A stretch of DNA of 25,955 bases, from the NCBI GenBank assembly GCA_000969725.1, contig JXSR01S073522.1; one strand, 5' to 3'. Numbering within the stretch: position 1 is the stretch's first letter; every line of letters starts with the position of its first letter. Shown in pieces: positions 12,201-21,200 of this stretch. Below the pieces are notes generated by a model. It saw only the letters and a program-made list of their open reading frames with translations, was not told the origin of the DNA and searched no databases. The translations under genes were made by a program, and so were the position numbers. The stretch comes from Ophiothrix spiculata (lineage: Eukaryota > Echinodermata > Ophiuroidea > Amphilepidida > Ophiotrichidae).

Positions 12201-15200
12201 CATCTATCTCCCAACTTTAGATATATATTTGATACATCCTAAACAATGCTGTTAAAAAAAGTTATCACTGTTAAAGAGTAATATTATTAGGGCATCAAAA
12301 TTGTAATAGGGCCTATGTTATTTTTTCAAAATAGAATTTCCATTTACTAACAATATTATATACTATATGGACAGAAGTAGAAGCAATAAAATAAAAAAAG
12401 AGCTATGTAGTGTATGAAGAACTTGCAATTTTCAAATGTATGTAAGGAATTGGAAAATATAATATTGATTACAGAATCTTAGTTGTGTTGTTGCAGCTGA
12501 AAAATCAGAAATCAAACATTTTGCAAGGTTTTTGAGCACAAAATTTCTGACGTTTTAGATGTTCTTGTACTAAGATATATAATTGAATACCAGAATACAA
12601 GACTGACCCAAGTCCACTTTTTTTTCAAAAATGAGTTATACACAGGAGGCTTTCTTATAACTAAGGCTACCTTGTGCGTGAAAGACGCAAGTGCCCAAAA
12701 AGTATTTTATGTATTTAAAAGTTGTCAAAATCCATGGACATGGGTCAGTATTGCATGTATATATTATATGTTGTTTTATTGAATGTATCATAAATAGTCA
12801 AAACCATGTTCTCGGCCAAAGTTTCTCTTGAAATAGCTAGAAAGATAATTGGTTTTAGGTGTAGGTTCTGTCTATATTGCTTAGAGAACATGCAACAATT
12901 GAAAATCAGTAGTCTCATTTCAAAAAAGTTTCGCAGCAAATATGTGAAAATACTGTTTTTCCGATTTTTCAATGAAATTTGGCTCGGACAAGCAGAGCAT
13001 AAACACAGATGCATTACTGCACAAAATATTAGATCCAGATGGATCTCATTCCCTTTTTACATAAAATTGAATACATAAAGCACATATGAATGCAAGACTG
13101 ACATCAGATCCCCTGCAAAGCATTGCAAGCACAAATACTATAGAAAAATCATGTTAACGTATGGCAATTGGATTCATTAACCTACCCTGCGAGCCAAATT
13201 GGCATAACTTAAACATCAGACATACTGTGAAGTTTTTTTTCCCTTAAAAACCAGTGGACTTGGGTCACTCTTGCATTCCAATATTCAATTGTATATTGTA
13301 CTAAGATGAAATATAATCTTAGTTTGTAAGGCCTACATGCAATGCTACACTCTTTGAATTTTCATAAAGTAGTTTGTGATTTTATTGTTATATTGCTTAA
13401 GACAACACAGATTATTTTCAAAAAAGCCTTTATATCTTTTCCACAAAGAAACAAATCAAGGGTTTAGCCAGAGAGCCGTCCAACCGTCATTTAGACGGCT
13501 GATCACGAAAATGGACACCCTGTAAAATGCAAAGGCCGTCCAATATCCCTTCGTAAGTGTTCACCGCATCGTAGATACACGAATTATGTATTAGAAAAAT
13601 GGAACCGTTTCTTAACGTTGCATGGGGTCAATAGGTGGTTTTAGCTAACGATGGGTTTGGGTCTTACGATGGGTTAACGATGCATTTTAACGTTAGTGAA
13701 ATTGACCCCAGGACTCATAATCAGTAGGTCGTGAGTTTGAGCCCCGTTAGCGCCAACGATTTATGGGCTTTGGGCATGGCATTTAGTCTCCATTACTCCT
13801 TCGACCCGGATTATATGGGTAATTACTAGGAATATAGTCGAGTAGGGCCGTCTAATGGTATATCGATACCAAGGACATTGTAAAAGGCAGCTGACAGTAT
13901 TCTATTAGTAATGTAATAATTGTCATAAGCACTTTGACCTGATGTTCAATCGGAAAAAGCGCTGTATTAAGTGGTATAATTATTATTATAAAAACTGTGT
14001 ATTGTACATTTTTTATGAAAGTACCAGTATGCGTACAATATTCTAAAAAATATTGCACACATCCGGGCACTGACCTTTCCAAGAATATTTTTAGCTGCTC
14101 TGAGAAGAAGGTAGAAAAATAATTTTATGCCAATTTATTATTTTCAAAAGCCTGATATAAATAATAATAATAATATTGAATGGCTTATTTTCAGGTGATA
14201 CAAGAAAATATTGTACTCGCTGAAAATATTTTCTTGTATCATGCACCCACTAGTCTGAGACATTGAATATTATCCAATTTAGATAATGAATGTGTGATGC
14301 TCCAAGGTTGAGTCATATGTAAAGGGAAACCAACATCTTGATGAGACTTCTGAGTCAAGTGAGTATGCATCTTGCCCAGCACTCTAACCACTTAAGGCTG
14401 GGGTAGACCTTCAAATGGCAAAAAAAACATTTTTGTACCCTAACTCTCAAACTAATTGCATAAACTATATAAAAGTATGCATTTTTAGAAGCAAATTTTT
14501 ATCCTGAACATGATGATGATATCAGGTTTTGACCAAATATGTCAATTTTGGCAAAAAATTCCAAAAAACATATTTTTTGCCTCAAAAATTTCTGAAATTT
14601 TGGAAAAACCCTTGAAAATTTCAAAAAGAAAAAAAAAATCAAAATTTCACGAATGCAAATTTTAGTTAGGCTTTCCAGAAATTTTTGACCAACATTTTTG
14701 GTTAAAAACCGATATCACCAATATGATATGTTCAGGGTAAAAACCCACTTCTAAAAATGTATACTTTTATATGGTTTATGCAATTAGTTTGAGAGAGTAC
14801 AAAAACTGCTTATGCTAGGTGAAGGTCTACCCCAGCCTTTAAAAGCTGCCTGTTATTATGCCCATTATTCTCAGTCTTAGAAAATCTGTTTTAACATCAA
14901 TTTGTGGTGCTAATAATGATGTATCAAGGTTTTGTTTTATGCAGTATAATTATATATGAAGGGTATTTAAAAAATAAAATATTATACTAGAATTCCGGAA
15001 GGCTAAATCTTAGGATCCAAATGATGTATCATTTATAAAACAATATAACAAATCCTGTTCCTGACCTCCCATGCATTCTTTGTGCAAGTGTTTTTCAAGA
15101 TATATCAAACATCGTATGTGACCATGTATTCACCATAAATCTTTTAAAGTTTGTCCCTTGCATGGTCAATTTTATTTCATTTCATCTCATAATAACAATA

Positions 15201-18200
15201 ATATAATCTCACTATAACCAAGTAAACATATCTTTAGCTTTAATAAAATTGATATTAATTATTCATAGTTTAAAAGACATCCAAAAGTGGGGTTAAAAGC
15301 ATGACATGTCAGAAATAAAACAAACTGAGAAAGCATGCAATAAAGTTTCCTTTCCAATGTGACTAAGTGTAGACAATGTTAGTTTTCAGATATATTGAAG
15401 TTTACCCATAAAGTCAAAATCCGGGCAAATCAATTTAATGGGAGGTTTCATTTCATTTTCATTTCATGTTTATTCGACAAAATGACTTACAATGGAAACA
15501 TAGCAAGCAAAAGAACATACAATAATACAACAAACACCTAAATGTTGAGATGTCAGGATAACCCATAAAGTTTGGCTATTCAATCAAACTTATTTCCAAT
15601 GGGGTCCCACACTAAAAACAAAAAGGTGCCCAGGACAATGAGGGAAAAAAATGCAAAAGTCGGACAAAACAGGAACGAGTAAGACAAAAATAGCTGCCCC
15701 ATGGGTTACCCTCTGACATCCCTTGCAAGGTGTTTTTTCATAGCAGACTTAAATGATACTTTGTCAGGAATGGATTCTGCTGAACAGTCACATTTGTGCA
15801 AGTTAGCATGGTAAAATAGTACTCAACATTTCTAATTTATGTAGCTCACAGTTTATGTTGATCATTATACTAAATTTATTACTTACCTGAAACAGAATGG
15901 TCATCAGGCAAATGCAAACAAAGTATTTTATGCTTAGTAAACCAATTTTTAGCATACTCAGAGACCTTTTTGTACAGCCGTTCTTTTCCCAAGACCAAGG
16001 CCATGTACTGAAGGTACCATACATTATATGGTCCAATGTAGTTGCACTTTTGAAGATTTTGAATAATTTGGAATGTAGTCATTGGTTGGTCACCATCTGG
16101 ATGGTCGTCATCTGGGAATGGAACTCCATGTCCTGTAATTTTGTCTAAAATAGAAGATAGAGATATACATAATTTTACATTTATATGATGTCAACCAAAA
16201 AAATCCCCTAATTACATAAATCAGTGTAGGCCTTAACTTCTTAATTTATTCTATGACTGCTATATTTCTTGAAGCATTCAGTCAGACGTGCTTTCTTGTT
16301 TGGCAGAAGTATTTTTTTTGCATTTCACATTTATCGATTTATCTGTAAAGTCTATATCATAGTGTTGCTGTTGGAAATGGAAAATGTTAGGATATTATAT
16401 ACATGTCGCCATTTCCATCCCAAACAAAATATTCAATAAGTGAAAGTGGTGATCTGACGGCCGGCCATTGGAGATAAACAATGTGGTCACCAAAAGTCTG
16501 TATTCATTCTTCCTGCTTGCAGTCAGTCTGGCATTGTCTTGTAGGAGGACACATTTTCCATTGGGAAGAATTTTGCTTAAGTAGACTTTTATTTCTCAGA
16601 TGTATGTTGCTCATCATTCAAGCATGGTAATCTTTTGACCTATGTAAATGACTTGCTTGATATCCAATACTGTATAACATGTTAATTTCGCGAGGTATTT
16701 AATTTTGCGAATTTCGCAAGGGAAAATAATTCGCGATATTAAATCCTAGCAAAAATATTGTCTATGTTCATGTTTTGTTTGTTAAGAACTGGCATGTCAG
16801 CTCTTGTATCATTTGTTTTTATTAAAAAAACGATGTACATATATTAAACCTTGCCTTTATCATCATGTTGTAAATGGAATGATCCAAGTACCTGGATGTT
16901 GATGTGAACAAACATAGAAATCTTGCGATCGGCAACCGATGTGGTGTTTATTGGGTTTGTTTGTTCGTAAAATTTTCGATTTATTTCTGCCATATGACTG
17001 TTTACTTTTACAATTGTTTTAAACATCATGCCTGGAGCCTTTTTCATGCAGACTTTCAAGGTATTTTAGTAATATTTTGAGAGGAAACGGCACAGAAGAC
17101 TGAAAGATAATATTTTGCCTTCCGGATTCGGAAGACATACATAATCATTACAAAATTTCAAATTCGCGAAATTTAATACTCGCAAAAATGTCACTTATTG
17201 CGAATTCGCGAAATAAAGTCCCTGCAAAATTAAAGTGTTTTACAGTATTTCAACATGCTATATTGGGAGGACTTTTTGATGCTAAAGTGTCTAGTGTGAT
17301 AGTCACTACACTATGTAAAAATTGCAAGCAATCTTGAATTTGGCATCGCTGAAGAATATTATTGTGAAATCAATTAGCAGGTTGATTTGATTGAAATGAC
17401 ACATCGTCAACAGTTTCAGCTTTGATTTCTGCACTCCAATGCAACAACTATGAACTGTAAAGTTGAAATTGTCTGCAGCATGCACCTATAAAGCACATGG
17501 CAAAGTGAAAGCTACTCTGAAATGAACTCTATACATACCTTTCTGAATCATAAGTGTAGACTTTGCTCTATCTAATTCTGATTGGATTTCGTCTAGACAT
17601 ACAAGAAGCAATCCTTTAAATGCTTGATTTGGAAGCTGACGGGTCACTGATAAAAAACAAAAACAAAATAGAGATAACAAAAAAGAATTTACCTAGAATC
17701 CTGAAATGGAGAACATTATCATGCCATGTGTGAAATAACACCCTGAAAGGCAAGATGTTTTTCACACCGACTCCATCGTTTCCCCAAAATATATTACCCG
17801 ACCCGATAACAATTTAACTAACCCTGACCAACTCCCCACCCCAAAGGAATTTTTCTAGACTGCACCGGCCAAGACCAGCAATTTTTTTATAATTTCTCAG
17901 TCAAGATAGGTACCTTGTCCTGAGTTATCAATTCATCATGATGATGTTAACTGAGGATTTTGATTGAAGCTAAAAATGATTACGAGCTATTATATCTATA
18001 AGAAATAACCTTATTATGAGCTCACGAGCCTCCTAAAGTTATATCAAAACAAAACAAATATTAAAGCTTAATGTATATTCCACTTAAGGCCAACTGCGAG
18101 TCAGCGCTGTTGTGCGCACCTGAATCTGACAAGTAATTGTGTTACACAAGGCTCTGAAGTTTTCATTTACTAAACTGAATAATCTTGATATATATATCTG

Positions 18201-21200
18201 AAATAGAGACCCTTATCTTTTAGAAAATGTTCACAAATGCCAACATATGACCCATTTTTGATCAATCATAAGCGATAGATCATGCTTTACGTAACATTTA
18301 CGTGAATTTTAATAATAATATAATCTTGGTGATGTCACATGTCTAAATGTACTTCATTCGACAAAACAGATAGAATGCTCAGCTTAAATCATCACTGCAT
18401 ATGAAAGGTATTGAGCCTACTTGGTACAGTTAAAAATAATTTTTAGAGCAATTTTAAATTGCTCTAAAATAATACTGACTCGTTTTTGGTCCGGTTCGCT
18501 TAAGATCGGGACATTTTGGGTTTTCGGGTCTCTCACAGTGCCTTAGTGTGAAACAGGGTTTTGTTTACACAGTATGAACTAATGAAAACACCAAGATCAC
18601 TCCACATCTGGCAATATGTAACCTTCAGTTTTGAAAGTGTGCTACAAATAGTGCATCTAAAGACTGTACTAGACAACCAGGGATGTTGTCCGATGAAAAT
18701 TGTTGGACTCTCAATGCTGCAGTGGATGCTGCCACCCAATGTACCTGACAAGGAGCTGCATGAGCCACCCCTTGGTGCATCTTGTAACCACATGTACATG
18801 TATGAACAATTGGTCATCTGTCTACTTTCATCTTTATTTCAAACACCTTCAACTTACCTGTCAGTTCATTAGCCAAGTCCACTCGTCCACTCTTACGCAA
18901 AGCATAAGCCAAATCCTCTACTTTAGGATTACTTCTTGTGATTCTCCATGTATGCAGCATGTGGAATATCCTATCAGGCAATGACCTTGGTGAGGATTCA
19001 ATAAATCCATCCATCTTGGCCTTCGTAAACCCAAGAATTATGCCCAAACGTGTATATTCGTCACCAATTTTCTCTGCTAAATCAATAAAAGTTAAATCTC
19101 CTAGTTTGCCTAAGAAAAGAGGACAAAAATATGACCAATGAGTAGATTCTTGTTATCTCATTTGATTGGTGGGTTGTGCATCATACATCATTTTTGTAAA
19201 ATTTTATACTGACAGATGGTAACAGGTTTATCTCCGAATGCATTCCTGGATGTTTTCCTGATAATTTTCAAGCAATTAAGGTAGATACAAGAGTAGAAAA
19301 CATCATCAGGATATGTCATTGCATGGACATATTATGTACATACTTTCCAAATGTCCAGTGTATCAAGAAGAATTCAGCCAAATTGGCAAATTCATATCAG
19401 GTCAGCAATTACAGCACATTCAAAACTATGATGCCTATGATTCCAAGGTGCAGTGTATTCAATGATTTATGAAAAGTTTACTCCAGCTAAAAAGTAAATT
19501 TTAAACACAAAATAGTAGAGATATTTGACAGTAAACCTAAACACCAACATCAAAAATTTAATAACATGTAACATGAATGTGGGTGCACAGATTAAGAGAA
19601 AGATAAGTGTTCTTCAATCTACCTTCTATATATAGATCACATGATTGCATAGGTCTGGGTTCCTCATCACCAAGGGTACTGCTAAATGAAGTACGAGCAG
19701 AAGAGTCCCTGTCACCTAGGCCACTAGCTAATTCTGATATCCCTATAAAAATAGAACAAAGACAATGAAATAAAAAGTTTGAACATTTATGGACTATCAT
19801 TGTATCTATTATTGATTTAAAAAATCATAAAAATTCAGAGCCTTAAATATATCATCACTGAGAGTGCAGCTTACGCTCATGCAGAATTTGTCATAAAAAC
19901 AATTAAGGAGCAAAATGGGGTTGGAGGGCCAAAAAAATGATTATTGCATATTAACATTGGGAGAAAATTACATTTCTACTGCTTTTTGTTTGACCAAAAT
20001 CGGAGCTTCAAAAGTTATGGTCGAAAATGTAACTTTGAAAAGCAAAATCGCTTATGTTATTTCTTATGTATTTTATTGTTTTCTCAAGCTGTGATTTTTA
20101 ACAGTTTACCCCTTAAAAATGTATATCTCAAAAAGTACTTGAGCTTTTAATTTGTTGCTATCTGCTTACATGTATCTTTGGTGCCATATTCATTGATTGT
20201 CTGGTTACAGCCTAATGTAAACATATCCCAGGCATGAGAATGATTTTTCACGAAAAAATCTGAATTTGGTAAAATTTAACCAAAAATTAATGAAATGGTT
20301 AAATCAAGCACCAAATTATCTGAATTTTGAGCTATTTGGATGATAAAAATATCTGAAATCAGATAATTATCTGAACATTCTCATGCCTGATATCCAGTGG
20401 CGTAGCCAGACATTATCATCAAGGGGGGCAAGGCGGGGCAAAGATTTTTTGAAGGGGGGGGGGCAGCTCCCCAAATGAGTAGACACATAATGGTACATCC
20501 CATTTTTTTACTATATTTGTTATCATTTTTGAATTTTTAAACTTTTTGTTACAATTATGAAAAAAGATAGTAATTGAGTATGAACTGATGGGGCATGCTA
20601 TACAAGGGGTGTAAACTAGTCTGTAATTTCAATTTGACCTGTACTTTTCTTGATTTTGTCAGGGAGTGGAGGTGGGGGGGGGGGGCACTGAACATATCCT
20701 AATGGTACCGTCTTTTGAACATTTTCCTGTATTTCATGTACAAGCAGGGAGCAACTAATAATACCAGTATATGCTAGTACCAGTAAAAATTTCTTATTGA
20801 AACATTTAAAGGTAGGTATTCCAGTCTGGTGGCAAATTTAACGTATACTTTTTTTTCAAACTGGAATGAAGGGTCACCATCTAAATACAGCACAGTTCTG
20901 TGAAGTGTGATTTGCATACCTTGAGCTAAATTGATGCTACAGGTAAAATGTGCCTGAGAAAGACCCATATGATTATATTAAATCCTGTATTAAATTTGTT
21001 AACTAAATCCTCAAGTAATTAATCACTATTTTCACAATTCTCCTCAATGAAAGGTAATATGGTCATAAAAATTTGCAGATGTTATGAGGAAAATGAGATT
21101 CTTTTGGTATCAAAATATCCAAAATGATTTCTGAAAATTGGGAGGGGGGGCAAAAAAATGATCGGAATACACTTTCCTATATTTCCATACCTGAAGATTC

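Noticed and set aside
12745-13078. Two antisense frames of about 90 codons as genes
   Set aside because: They lie inside the inverted-repeat complex and show low-complexity translation only.
18533-18872. Open frames on both strands in intron 4 as a small gene
   Set aside because: They overlap antisense, lack any motif and have no splice link to the flanking exons.
20454-20685. G-quadruplex promoter from G runs
   Set aside because: Single long G runs far apart, without the four-run pattern or a nearby start.
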